From an uncultured Pirellulaceae bacterium (GTDB lineage Bacteria > Planctomycetota > Planctomycetia > Pirellulales > Pirellulaceae): a stretch of 62,422 bases of DNA. Location of the stretch: NCBI GenBank assembly GCA_937941455.1, contig CALDHM010000020.1, positions 1-62,422 on the forward strand, in the 5' to 3' direction. The position numbers were made by a program, and so were the translations under genes. Below are positions 17,857-26,425 of this stretch, one piece after another. The notes beneath the pieces are model-generated. The model was not told where the DNA came from, did not search any database, and saw nothing but the letters and a program-made list of their open reading frames with translations. Each line of letters opens with the position of its first letter. Position 1 is the stretch's first letter.

Positions 17857-19896
17857 TTACTCTTTGATGTTGTAGCGTTTGATTTTGCGGTCGAGCGTCG
17901 AGCGTTCGATGCCCAGGATCGTCGCGGCTCGGCTCTTGTTCCATTTGCAGGCGTGCAGCGTGGCCTCGATATGTCGTGCCTCAACATCCTCCAAGGTCAT
18001 CGGCTGGTAACTCGTATACGTCATTTGCGTCGGCTCGATCTGCGATTCACTGGCAGCTAGGTTCGTCAGCGACAAGTCTTCGGGCTCGATCGTATTGGAG
18101 GTTGCCAGCACCACGGCCCGCTCGATGACGTTCCGCAGTTCTCGGACGTTGCCGGGCCAGCGGTAACGGGAGAGCATGGCCAAAGCGTTCGCCGAGAAAC
18201 CATGAATCTTGCGCCCCGTCGCTTTGTTGAATGACTGCAGGAAGTAATTGGCCAATTCGGGGATATCTTCGGGCCGTTTTCGCAGCGGCGGAACGTCGAT
18301 TCGCACGACATGCAAGCGGAAGAACAAATCCTTGCGGAACAGGCCCTCGCGGACCGCCTTTTCCAAATCGCGATTGGTGGCCGCGATCACGCGCACATCT
18401 ACCTTGACCGATTTGCTGCCGCCGACTCGCTCGAAGGGGTGCCCTTCGAGGACACGCAAGAATTTGGCTTGTATCGAAAGGCTCATTTCGCCGATTTCGT
18501 CGAGCATGAGGGTCCCCTTGTCGGCCGCCTCGAACTTGCCGATTTTTCGATCTGTGGCTCCGGTAAACGCGCCGCGTTCGTGTCCGAACAGTTCGCTCTC
18601 AAGCAGCGTTTCGGTGAGGGCCGCACAGTTGAGGCAGACGAACGGTCCATCCTTGCGGGGGCTAGAAAAGTGGACCGCCCGCGCCACCAGTTCCTTGCCG
18701 ACGCCGCTTTCCCCGCGAATCAAGACTGTCGCATTGCTGGGAGCGGCTTGGGCGATTTGTTGGTGGACCTGCAGCATTGCGTTGCTGCTCCCGACGATTT
18801 CGCTTTGCACGCCGAGTTGCTCTCGCAGCAGATCGATTTCCGTGCGGGTCTTTGACAGATCCTCAACCAGCTTCTGCTCGCGATACCTGGTCTTGAGTGC
18901 CAGACCCATCGTTTCGGCGACCGCCAAAGTGAACTCCAAATCATCGGGATCCAGATAGGCGTCGGGTGTCGTCGCGTACAGGTGGACCAAACCGACGATG
19001 CGATTGTTGACTCGGATCGGAGCGCAAATGACGCTGGTGGCATGGATTTCCCCTTTACTGTCGCGCAGCCCCAGGGCTGAGTCGTCTTGAATGTCGCGGG
19101 CCAAGACGGCCTCTCCCTCGCGCAGCACGGTTTGGCCCAAAAAATGGGAAACTCGTTGGTACTCAGGCAATCGCGAGGAGTGCCAGGCCACGACCTCTAA
19201 ATCGTCGGGGCTGGGATCGCGCGGGCGTCCACGGGTCAGCATCAACACAGCACCGGCGTCAATCTTGGTGATTTCGATCAGGGTGTCGAGCGCCAGGCGG
19301 GCGATCCCTTTGGCCGATGTTTCGTTGGCTAATTCAAAAGCGAGTCGGCAGAGGCGCGTGGCGGCCCGCCCGACCTTAGGGATCGTTTCCAGCAATGCGT
19401 CGTCGTCCTCCACCAGAAACTTTGGACGCTGGCGACGGTGCGTGATCGTAGTCGGCTCGGCCGTGACAATCGATTCGGTCGGCTGATCGTCCAATTCGAG
19501 CCCAACCAAGGTTTCGGGAGGTACTTCGTTCCGGCTTAGGAGTTTTTTGTCGTAGGCGTTGGTTAAATCGTTGACGTAGACCAATTGGGTATTCGCGATC
19601 CAGATGACATCCCCGGGTTGCAGGACCCGATCACCCACGAGGCGGTCCCTGCCGATCGCCGTGCCGTTGCGGCTGTTCATGTCGCGGATGGTCCATTTGC
19701 CGTCAGTTTGGAATACTTCGGCGTGTTGGCGGCTCGCTTGCTCCTCGCGAATGACGATCTGGTTGGTGGCCGCGCGACCGATGGTAACGGTTCTGCCGGG
19801 AATAAGGCGGAAGACATCGGCCCATTTCGAGCCGTCCCGAATCACCAAGTAGGCGACTTTGGCCGTCGAATTCGATCGTTTCGTTTCAGTTCCCAT
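17857..19896 (-). CDS. Sigma-54-dependent activator with FHA and GAF domains
   Basis: 679 residues from ATG 19896 (TTG 19905 is a weaker option). Order: FHA domain (~25-100; [24 protein letters not shown]), a GAF domain (~180-330), the AAA+ sigma-54 activation domain (~355-590), and a Fis-type HTH (~635-679). Walker A is GESGVGKE and the sigma-54 contact loop is intact (RGAFTGATD), so it can remodel sigma-54 holoenzyme. FHA binds phosphothreonine, so a Ser/Thr kinase may control it; GAF senses a small ligand. No receiver domain is present. It is a candidate activator for the sigma-54 promoters of dnaK and clpB in this window, which is inference only. Confidence 0.92.
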   Translation of the reverse strand: MGTETKRSNSTAKVAYLVIRDGSKWADVFRLIPGRTVTIGRAATNQIVIREEQASRQHAEVFQTDGKWTIRDMNSRNGTAIGRDRLVGDRVLQPGDVIWIANTQLVYVNDLTNAYDKKLLSRNEVPPETLVGLELDDQPTESIVTAEPTTITHRRQRPKFLVEDDDALLETIPKVGRAATRLCRLAFELANETSAKGIARLALDTLIEITKIDAGAVLMLTRGRPRDPSPDDLEVVAWHSSRLPEYQRVSHFLGQTVLREGEAVLARDIQDDSALGLRDSKGEIHATSVICAPIRVNNRIVGLVHLYATTPDAYLDPDDLEFTLAVAETMGLALKTRYREQKLVEDLSKTRTEIDLLREQLGVQSEIVGSSNAMLQVHQQIAQAAPSNATVLIRGESGVGKELVARAVHFSSPRKDGPFVCLNCAALTETLLESELFGHERGAFTGATDRKIGKFEAADKGTLMLDEIGEMSLSIQAKFLRVLEGHPFERVGGSKSVKVDVRVIAATNRDLEKAVREGLFRKDLFFRLHVVRIDVPPLRKRPEDIPELANYFLQSFNKATGRKIHGFSANALAMLSRYRWPGNVRELRNVIERAVVLATSNTIEPEDLSLTNLAASESQIEPTQMTYTSYQPMTLEDVEARHIEATLHACKWNKSRAATILGIERSTLDRKIKRYNIKE

Positions 19897-20177
19897 AATT
19901 GGCAATATAAAGCCCAGAACCCTGGATTGGCAGTCAATTGGGCAACATTTTTGCTGAAAATGTAGACGAAATACTGAGTTGAGTGTTCCGTGGGGAACCG
20001 GAAAACGACGGACGAATCGCTGGATTTTGTTGCATTCGCGACGGTGGCGAATTATCGTGGAGGTTAATCCGTTTACCTATTTTTCGCGATCGATACGATT
20101 TCTCAAGTCGGTTGAATCTCGTTTGCGAATGGAGAATAATAATCCTTGGGGCGTTGGCTTTTTTGGGAGTCTTGAAC
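19897..20177. other. Divergent promoter region
   Basis: 281 bp between the sigma-54 activator (minus) and the DUF1598 gene (plus). A sigma-54-like box lies at 19940-19955 on the plus strand. Confidence 0.45.
19940..19955 (+). promoter_or_regulatory. Possible weak sigma-54 promoter
   Basis: GGGCAACATTTTTGCT has GG and GC with the required 10 bases between them and a full TTGCT, but lacks the TGGCAC -24 box. It points toward the DUF1598 gene, 222 bp upstream of its ATG. Confidence 0.3.
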
Positions 20178-21578
20178 ATGGTTTTGTGGTCACAGTTGGC
20201 AGGTCTTCGCGCAGCCCGCATGGCATTGATGCTGGTCGCCTTGGTGCTGGTTACGGCATCTCAAGTCGCTTACGGCCAACCCGGTGGCGGTGGGAACTTC
20301 GGGGGGTTCTTCAATCGCGTCGTCGGTGGCGTCAAAGTCGATGCCAACAACGTCCTGGTTAGTGACTTTACGCGGCTGACGGACACGGAGATTTCCCAGC
20401 TGGCCAACTCGATTCAGGTGGACGATGCGGCCTTGAACACGAATGGTTTGCGAGCCGTATCGCTGCGGAATCTCGAAGCCGCGATCGCAACGGCAACCGC
20501 CAAAAAGCAACCTCTTCCGCCCGAGGTTCAATTCATGGCCGGTTTGACGCGCATTGAATTTGTCGTCGTCAAACCGGAGGACAACGACATTCTCTTGGTT
20601 GGTCCAGCCGGCGGTTGGCGCGTCAACGATCAAGGCTTGGTGGTCTCGCAGGAAACTGGCGAGCCCGTTTTGCAGTTACAGGACTTTCTCACGGCGATGC
20701 GGACTGTTGACAACGCTCGGACCGATTATGGGATTTCGATCGACATCCGCCCGTCGGAAGAGGGCATGAGGAATTATTTGAACTTGCAGCGCCAAATCAC
20801 CGGCCCAATTAACAACGCCGTCGCTGCTCAAATCGAGGCGACTGTCGGACCGCAGCCGGTGACGGTCACCGGCGTGCCCCTTGATTCACGCTATGCCACG
20901 GTGCTGTTTCGAGCCGACTATCGGTTGAAGCAGCTGTCGATGGGGCTTACTCAGGCTCCGATTGCCAAGTTCCCCTCGATGATGGAAATGTTGGCCAATC
21001 GCGGCGGGCTGGCTGCCACCTCGTTCCCACGATTCTGGCTGGAATGCCATTACGACGCGATCGGACGCAGCGAGGATGGCTTGTCGTTCAAGTTGAGCGG
21101 TCAAGGGGTCAAGGCGGCGACAGAGGAGACTTATTATTCTCGCGATGGCAAGGTGCAGGAGCAGAAAGCAGTCAAAAAGAATAAAACCGCCGAAGCATGG
21201 GCCCAAATGATGACCGAACGCTTCGAGGAATTGAGCAAAGCCGACCCTGCCTTCCGCGAGCTGCGGAATGTCATGGACATGTCCGTCGTAGCCGCTTTGA
21301 TTGCCCGCGAAGGTCTGTTGCAAAAAGCCAACTTGCAATTGCCGGAAATCACCCAGCCCGACTCGTCCGTGACGACTCCGGTCTGGCATAATCCCGAGTA
21401 TGTACCATCGCAGTGCGTCTTTTTTGGGAATCTGATGAGTGTGAGCGGGGGCATCCAAGTCGATTCATGGGCCGTTGCCGAGAACCAGAAACTGGACGCC
21501 GCGGTCAATCAAGTAGCCGACGCCGCTCGCGGCGTGGAATTCGGCGGTCGCCTGTTCGCGAACCTCGTTCGGAATTGA
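20178..21578 (+). CDS. DUF1598 protein, exported
   Basis: 466 residues from ATG 20178, supported by GGGAG upstream and by a signal peptide (~1-31, ending VAYG) right after this Met. The rest is soluble: a Gly-rich mature N-terminus (PGGGGNFGGFF), LTDTEISQLANSI, and a C-terminal region with several conserved Trp and Cys. This matches what I recall of the planctomycete-specific DUF1598 family. No catalytic motif is visible, so its role is unknown. It stands alone with ~500 bp of non-coding DNA after it. Confidence 0.8.
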   Translation: MVLWSQLAGLRAARMALMLVALVLVTASQVAYGQPGGGGNFGGFFNRVVGGVKVDANNVLVSDFTRLTDTEISQLANSIQVDDAALNTNGLRAVSLRNLEAAIATATAKKQPLPPEVQFMAGLTRIEFVVVKPEDNDILLVGPAGGWRVNDQGLVVSQETGEPVLQLQDFLTAMRTVDNARTDYGISIDIRPSEEGMRNYLNLQRQITGPINNAVAAQIEATVGPQPVTVTGVPLDSRYATVLFRADYRLKQLSMGLTQAPIAKFPSMMEMLANRGGLAATSFPRFWLECHYDAIGRSEDGLSFKLSGQGVKAATEETYYSRDGKVQEQKAVKKNKTAEAWAQMMTERFEELSKADPAFRELRNVMDMSVVAALIAREGLLQKANLQLPEITQPDSSVTTPVWHNPEYVPSQCVFFGNLMSVSGGIQVDSWAVAENQKLDAAVNQVADAARGVEFGGRLFANLVRN

Positions 21579-22078
21579 TCCTCTGGACGGCTTTCGGTCC
21601 ACATTTGCTTTGGCTGAATGGTGGTCCCGGGTGCGGGGACAATCGCGGTAGCCGCACATGTTTTCATAAAGCGAATTTGCCAAAAACGAAATCTAGCGCA
21701 GACCTTTTGCTGATGGTCCCGCGATTTGCGGCACCGCTATATTAGCGACGAGTAGGGGACCTGCGCTGATTCGTTACCGACCAGTTCGCGCTGAAATGCC
21801 TGCTGGAAATGATCGCGACTCGCGGCTTTCCCCGCTACAAAAAATTTGTAAGCGTATGCCAGTGCCCTTGTTGGTTGTTGGGGGTGAGGAGGTTTGCTCG
21901 GTGGTTTGGGCTTGGCGGTGTTGACGGCGATTGTGCAAAATATTTGGCCAATGGCCTACCTCGACACACTGCGTTTGCTTCCGCCGCAGCATTTTTTGGT
22001 GACGAGATTTGTGAGGTCGTCGATGAAACCAATTCATGCGGTGATCGTGCAAGGCTTTCTCGGACGCCGCAGCCGAAA
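21579..22078. other. Intergenic region between convergent genes
   Basis: 500 bp between the 3' ends of the DUF1598 and bshB1-like genes. A small GTCCC/GGGAC stem lies near 21626-21641. No family A-C repeat and no convincing gene was seen. Confidence 0.5.
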
Positions 22079-22768
22079 TCAAATCAAGGCCGTGAGGTCG
22101 CGCAGGCCAAGCGGCTCGCGGCAAGTGAGCGGTTCTCCGTAGGTCACGCCAATCGATGCGCCCCAGTAGCGTGCTTCGACCTCGATTCGCTCGAAAAATC
22201 CGGCTTTCTGCTCCCCGCCGAATTGACTCTCGTAGGCTTGGATTGCCTGCAATTTGATCGGCCAAACATCGCTGATGTCGAGGACGAACGCCGGTTGCAA
22301 ATGCTGCTTCAAGTGAATGCAGTAGTAGTTGAAGATCCGGGCCGGATGAAACGGTAACCCGGCCATGGTGGTTTTTGTCAGCTTCGACCAGAACCGGGCG
22401 GCCTCCACCAACTCGACCGCCGCCAAGTGGTCGGGGTGGGCGTCGACCCAATACGGAGCGAAAATCCATCGCGGGCGAGTTTCGCGGAATAGCTCCGCCA
22501 ATTTCGCGCGGGCGTCTAAGCTTGCCTGCAGGGCACGATTGGGCAGTTCCAAATTTCGCCGCCAGGGCAAGCCGAGAATCTCGGTGGCACGTGCCGTCTC
22601 GGCGGCTCGCCGCTCGGGAGTGCCATGCGGAGTCGGCTCGCCAGTGGTGAGGTCGACGATGCCGACCTTGCGCCCCTTCCTAAGCAGCTGAACAATCCCT
22701 CCGCCAATCCCCAATTCTGCATCATCAGGATGGGGAGCAATCACGAGTACATCGAGTGTTTTAGACAC
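22079..22768 (-). CDS. bshB1: LmbE-type deacetylase, BshB1-like
   Basis: 229 residues from GTG 22768, preceded by AAGGTCC; upstream in-frame codons give no plausible extension. The zinc site is clear: LVIAPHPDDAELGIGG near the start (His, Asp, Asp) and DAHPDHLAA in the middle. Length and motifs match the BshB1 subgroup, which removes acetyl from GlcNAc-malate in bacillithiol synthesis. Related enzymes act on mycothiol precursors or other GlcNAc conjugates. Neither bshA nor bshC is adjacent, so the pathway is inferred from the subfamily only. Confidence 0.82.
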   Translation of the reverse strand: MSKTLDVLVIAPHPDDAELGIGGGIVQLLRKGRKVGIVDLTTGEPTPHGTPERRAAETARATEILGLPWRRNLELPNRALQASLDARAKLAELFRETRPRWIFAPYWVDAHPDHLAAVELVEAARFWSKLTKTTMAGLPFHPARIFNYYCIHLKQHLQPAFVLDISDVWPIKLQAIQAYESQFGGEQKAGFFERIEVEARYWGASIGVTYGEPLTCREPLGLRDLTALI

Positions 22769-22917
22769 GAAACAGGACCTTGTTAATTCGAGTAGGAGTT
22801 GAAACGCATCGGCAGAGGCGTCCGTACCTCGAGTGTTGTTTGCCCGGTGACCGATTTCGAGTCGGACAGCGCCAGTTTCACTCGATTCTGCCAAGTTTCG
22901 TGGATTGAAATTAGTGG

Positions 22918-23002
22918 AACGTAGCTGCCGTCGCCAGACTGGAGATGCCCAAAATTATTGGAGTTCTGGCGAGCTTGGCTACGAAAAAGTGGCGTTGTCT
23001 AA
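22918..23002. repeat. Palindromic repeat, family B copy 1
   Basis: CGTAGCTGCCGTCGCCAGAC on the left pairs with the complement of TTCTGGCGAGCTTGGCTACG on the right. The right flank GGCTACGAAAAAGTGGCG recurs with few changes in the copy near 60147. Confidence 0.6.
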
Positions 23003-23109
23003 CGAGGCTTCGTGCCAACACCCTTAAACCGAATGGCACTCAAGCCCTCGGCTCTCGCGAAAATCGAGCACCAGCGCGTTCCGGCTAATCGTTTTGGGAC
23101 AATGCCTAG
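23003..23109. repeat. REPIN-like inverted repeat, family A copy 4
   Basis: Starts AGGCTTCGTGCCAACACCC and ends CGGCTAATCGTTTTGGGACA followed by ATGCCTAG. That last ~30-base half is nearly identical, in inverted orientation, to the left half of the copy at 38952. Confidence 0.85.
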
Positions 23110-23175
23110 TTATCTACGAAATCCGGTACACTAGTCTAACAAGGTTGCCGCTATCGAACTATCAAGGAAGTCCGT

Positions 23176-23958
23176 ATGAGCCATTCGTCCGACTCAAGCC
23201 ATCGCGAATCGCGCGAGCAGATTCGTCGGCAGCGCGAGCAAATCGCCCGCCTGCGGCTGCGCGTCGAGCGACTGGAGCGGGTGATCGATGCCCTTTGCAG
23301 TGATCCCGACGCCATCTGGCTGTACCGCAACCGTGAGGAACGCTGTGACCCAAGTTCGCCGATCTTTGCGGACGATCGTGGGGCTTTCCACAAGTCACGA
23401 TACCAGTTCGCAAGCCAATTCGTTGCCGATAAGACGGTAATCGATATCGCTTGCGGCACGGGTTACGGTTCGGCTCTGTTGGCGGACCATGGAGGCGCGA
23501 GGCAAGTGTTCGGGATTGACATTTCAGCGGATGCCGTTGATTACGCCATGCGCCGGTATCAGCGGCCGAATGCGAGTTTTTTGGTCGGCTCGGCAGAAAG
23601 CATTCCCCTGGGTGATCAAACCGCCGACGTTGTCGTTTCGTTTGAAACCATTGAGCATGTCCAGGATGCCGTGGCGGTCATTCAAGAGTTTTCGCGTGCA
23701 CTGCGGCCGGGTGGACGCTTGATCATTTCCACTCCCAATCAGTGGCCCTTGGACATTGCGCCGTTCCACACCAAGGTTTTTTGCCGCTCATCATTTGTCG
23801 AACTGCTCCAGACTTGTTTCTCTGTGGAGCAAATGTTCAACCAGAACTCAGGTAGCGATTTCCCCTACAATCACGGTCAACCGGCCGGCTTCGTTGGGTC
23901 CACCCAAGAAAACGAGCACCTCGCGGAATGCTTCGTCGCGGTCTGCCGAAAAAGCTGA
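23176..23958 (+). CDS. Class I SAM-dependent methyltransferase
   Basis: 260 residues from ATG 23176 with AAGGAAG upstream. The N-terminal ~50 residues are an Arg/Glu-rich heptad stretch, probably a short coiled coil. The SAM fold follows: motif I VIDIACGTGYGSALL (~89-103), motif II FGIDISADAV, motif IV DVVVSFETIEH and post-motif LRPGGRLIISTPN. This is the Methyltransf_11/25 type. The acceptor is unknown; it stands alone between two repeats and dnaK, so context does not help. Confidence 0.85.
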   Translation: MSHSSDSSHRESREQIRRQREQIARLRLRVERLERVIDALCSDPDAIWLYRNREERCDPSSPIFADDRGAFHKSRYQFASQFVADKTVIDIACGTGYGSALLADHGGARQVFGIDISADAVDYAMRRYQRPNASFLVGSAESIPLGDQTADVVVSFETIEHVQDAVAVIQEFSRALRPGGRLIISTPNQWPLDIAPFHTKVFCRSSFVELLQTCFSVEQMFNQNSGSDFPYNHGQPAGFVGSTQENEHLAECFVAVCRKS

Positions 23959-24045
23959 TCCTGCCATTTTGTCAGCTTTGAAGTCGTGGTGGCCTGGACG
24001 CAAATCTCGGGCCGAGTTAATTGGCTTTTTTCGAAGAGAAACCAT

Positions 24046-24061
24046 TGGCACGGTCTTTGCT
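24046..24061 (+). promoter_or_regulatory. Consensus sigma-54 (-24/-12) promoter upstream of dnaK
   Basis: TGGCACGGTCTTTGCT fits the consensus TGGCAC-N5-TTGCW at every fixed position. Transcription would start ~12 bases after the GC, near 24072, giving a ~155-base leader to the dnaK ATG. The -24/-12 spacing is exact. Confidence 0.75.
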
Positions 24062-24227
24062 CAGCGTATGTCGGCGCGAAAAAAACCTGCCGAATCGTCA
24101 CGTGGGTTCGCCGTGAATCTCGAAGTTTTCGATTCGCTTGGTTCCGCCGGTTCGATTCGGCGGTCGAAATTGCAAAAGGTAAGTAACGGTCGGTTGGACC
24201 ATTCAGTTTTTAATTTGGGAGAGCGAG

Positions 24228-26141
24228 ATGGCTCAAGGCGAAAAAATCATCGGTATTGACCTAGGTACTACCAACTCGGTGGTGGCCATTATGGAAGGGG
24301 GCGAACCGGTCGTCATCGCCAATCAAGAAGGTGATCGAACGACCCCCAGCGTAGTCGCCTTTACGAAAGACGGTGAGACCTTGGTTGGCGCCCCGGCGCG
24401 TAACCAGCGAGTCACCAACCCCGAACGCACGATTTATTCGGTGAAGCGTTTCATGGGACGTCGGCATGCTGAGGTGGATGCCGAAGAGAAAATGGTTCCC
24501 TACAAAGTCGTTGGCGGCCCGAACGAATACGTCAAAATTCAAATTGGCGACCAGAAATACACGCCGCAAGAAATCTCCGCAAAGATTCTCCGGAAGTTGA
24601 AAGAGGCCGCTGAATCCTACCTGGGCCACAAAGTCAACAAGGCTGTGATCACCGTTCCGGCCTACTTCAACGATGCGCAACGTCAGGCGACGAAGGATGC
24701 CGGTCAAATCGCCGGCCTCGAAGTGGCTCGGATCATCAACGAGCCGACTGCGGCGGCAATGGCTTATGGCTTGGATAAGGGAAAGAAGGAGCAAAGGATC
24801 GTCGTGTTCGACCTCGGTGGGGGTACCTTTGACGTATCGGTACTCGAACTGAACGATGACGACGGGATGAAGGTGTTCGAGGTCATCAGCACCAACGGTG
24901 ATACTCACCTCGGTGGGGATGACTTCGATGAGGTTTTGATCAACTACGTCGCGGACGACTTCAAGAAGGCGCATAGTGTCGACCTGCGTAAAGATGTGAT
25001 GGCCTTGCAGCGGCTCCAAGAAGCTTGCGAAAAAGCCAAAAAGGAATTGAGCTCGCGACCGCAGACTGATATCAACCTGCCGTTCATCACGGCGGACGCG
25101 ACGGGTGCGAAACACCTGCTAATGACGATCACGCGAGCCAAATTCGAAGAACTGATCGACCCGCTGATCGACCGCTGCCGGAAGCCCGTGGAGCAGGCGC
25201 TGAAAGATGCAAAAATGTCCCCAAAAGACATTGACGAAGTCATCCTCGTCGGTGGCTCGACGCGCGTGCCCAAAGTGCAAGAACTCGTCCGCAAGATGTT
25301 CGGCAAGGAGCCGCACAAGGGGGTCAACCCGGACGAAGTCGTCGCGGTCGGTGCGGCGATCCAGGGTTCCGTGCTGGCCGGCGATCGCAAGGACGTCTTG
25401 CTGCTGGACGTAACGCCGCTGACCCTCGGTATCGAAACCGAACATGGCATCATGACGGCTCTTGTCGAGAGGAATACGACCATTCCGACCGAGAAAAAGC
25501 AGATTTTCAGCACGGCCGCTGATAACCAAACCGCCGTCACAATTCAGGTCTACCAAGGCGAACGGAAAATGGCGGCCGACAACCGGTTGCTCGGCAAATT
25601 CGACCTGACCGGAATTCCCCCAGCCCCGCGCGGCGTCCCGCAAATCGAGGTCAAATTCGACATCGATCAAAACGGTATTCTCAACGTCACCGCCAAGGAT
25701 CTGGGGACCGGAAAAGAAGCCCATGTCGCGATCAAAGAGTCCTCCGGCTTATCCGCCGAGGAGATCGAGCGGATGCAACGAGACGCTCAATCCCACGCCG
25801 AGGAAGACCGCCGCAAGTTCGAACTGGCGACGGCCCGCAACCAGGCCGATAATATGTGCTACCAAATGGAAAAAATGATCAAGGAACACTCGGAAAAATT
25901 GCAGGAGAGCGATAAGGCTCCGCTCGAGGCCGCGATCAAGAAAGTTCGCGAGGTAGCCGAAGGGGATGACCTGGCCGCGATCAAGTCGGCGGTGCAAGAA
26001 CTCGAGCAGGCATCCCACGCCCTGAGCAAGGTGATGTACGAGAACGCCGCCAAAGCCAGCGCAAAGAAGGAATCGACAGAATCGTCAACTTCTGCGGACG
26101 ACGACACTATCGATGCCGAATTCGAAGTCAAAAAAGACTAG
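24228..26141 (+). CDS. dnaK: Chaperone DnaK (Hsp70)
   Basis: 637 residues from ATG 24228 with GGGAGAGCGAG upstream. The ATPase domain shows [49 protein letters not shown] and the [11 protein letters not shown] loop. The substrate domain has the [11 protein letters not shown] start and a full helical lid, ending in an acidic tail [14 protein letters not shown]. It folds and refolds proteins with DnaJ and GrpE, which are not adjacent. It is preceded by a consensus sigma-54 promoter (24046) and no CIRCE element was seen. Its TAG stop codon is the first three bases of a family A repeat, and a terminator lies at 26299. Confidence 0.98.
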   Translation: MAQGEKIIGIDLGTTNSVVAIMEGGEPVVIANQEGDRTTPSVVAFTKDGETLVGAPARNQRVTNPERTIYSVKRFMGRRHAEVDAEEKMVPYKVVGGPNEYVKIQIGDQKYTPQEISAKILRKLKEAAESYLGHKVNKAVITVPAYFNDAQRQATKDAGQIAGLEVARIINEPTAAAMAYGLDKGKKEQRIVVFDLGGGTFDVSVLELNDDDGMKVFEVISTNGDTHLGGDDFDEVLINYVADDFKKAHSVDLRKDVMALQRLQEACEKAKKELSSRPQTDINLPFITADATGAKHLLMTITRAKFEELIDPLIDRCRKPVEQALKDAKMSPKDIDEVILVGGSTRVPKVQELVRKMFGKEPHKGVNPDEVVAVGAAIQGSVLAGDRKDVLLLDVTPLTLGIETEHGIMTALVERNTTIPTEKKQIFSTAADNQTAVTIQVYQGERKMAADNRLLGKFDLTGIPPAPRGVPQIEVKFDIDQNGILNVTAKDLGTGKEAHVAIKESSGLSAEEIERMQRDAQSHAEEDRRKFELATARNQADNMCYQMEKMIKEHSEKLQESDKAPLEAAIKKVREVAEGDDLAAIKSAVQELEQASHALSKVMYENAAKASAKKESTESSTSADDDTIDAEFEVKKD

Positions 26142-26242
26142 GCTGTGTTTCAGAAGTTTGAGCCAGGATGCCTTGGCGTCCGGTTTTTACGAGCGGCGGC
26201 CTAGGGCCCTTGCGAATTAAGGCGGGTTGGCACAAAGACAAG
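26139..26242. repeat. REPIN-like inverted repeat, family A copy 5 (diverged), starts at dnaK stop
   Basis: TAGGCTGTGTTTCAGAAGTT at the left, GGTTGGCACAAAGACAAG at the right. It aligns along its full ~104 bp with the copies at 38952 and 29420. The initial TAG is the dnaK stop codon. Confidence 0.6.
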
Positions 26243-26298
26243 ATCTTCGGTCACTGCTGCTAAAACAAACCTGTGCATTTAGCGTGCTGATAAAACCC

Positions 26299-26329
26299 AT
26301 CGGGTGGAGCGAATCCACCCGATTTTTTT
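26299..26329 (+). terminator. Rho-independent terminator after dnaK
   Basis: ATCGGGTGG pairs perfectly with CCACCCGAT around AGCGAAT, followed by seven T. It lies after the repeat and before the clpB promoter, separating the two transcripts. Confidence 0.85.
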
Positions 26330-26361
26330 GCGCCTTTTCATCGTGTGAACTGGCCCGAAAA

Positions 26362-26377
26362 TGGCACAACACTTGCA
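26362..26377 (+). promoter_or_regulatory. Consensus sigma-54 (-24/-12) promoter of clpB
   Basis: TGGCACAACACTTGCA matches TGGCAC-N5-TTGCW without a mismatch. The start would be near 26389, 37 bases before the clpB ATG, with an AGGAACGA ribosome site between them. Confidence 0.8.
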
Positions 26378-26425
26378 GCACGTGGTGGTGATGACAATTT
26401 GACGTCCGAACTAGGAACGAACGAC

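Larger units (their letters stand above)
22769..23175. other. Intergenic region with two back-to-back repeats
   Basis: 407 bp between the divergent bshB1-like and methyltransferase genes. It holds repeat family B copy 1 (22918-23002) directly followed by family A copy 4 (23003-23109). Confidence 0.6.

Noticed and set aside
23959-24227. CIRCE element or sigma-32 promoter before dnaK
   Set aside because: No TTAGCACTC-N9-GAGTGCTAA inverted repeat and no clear heat-shock -35/-10 boxes; only the sigma-54 box is convincing.
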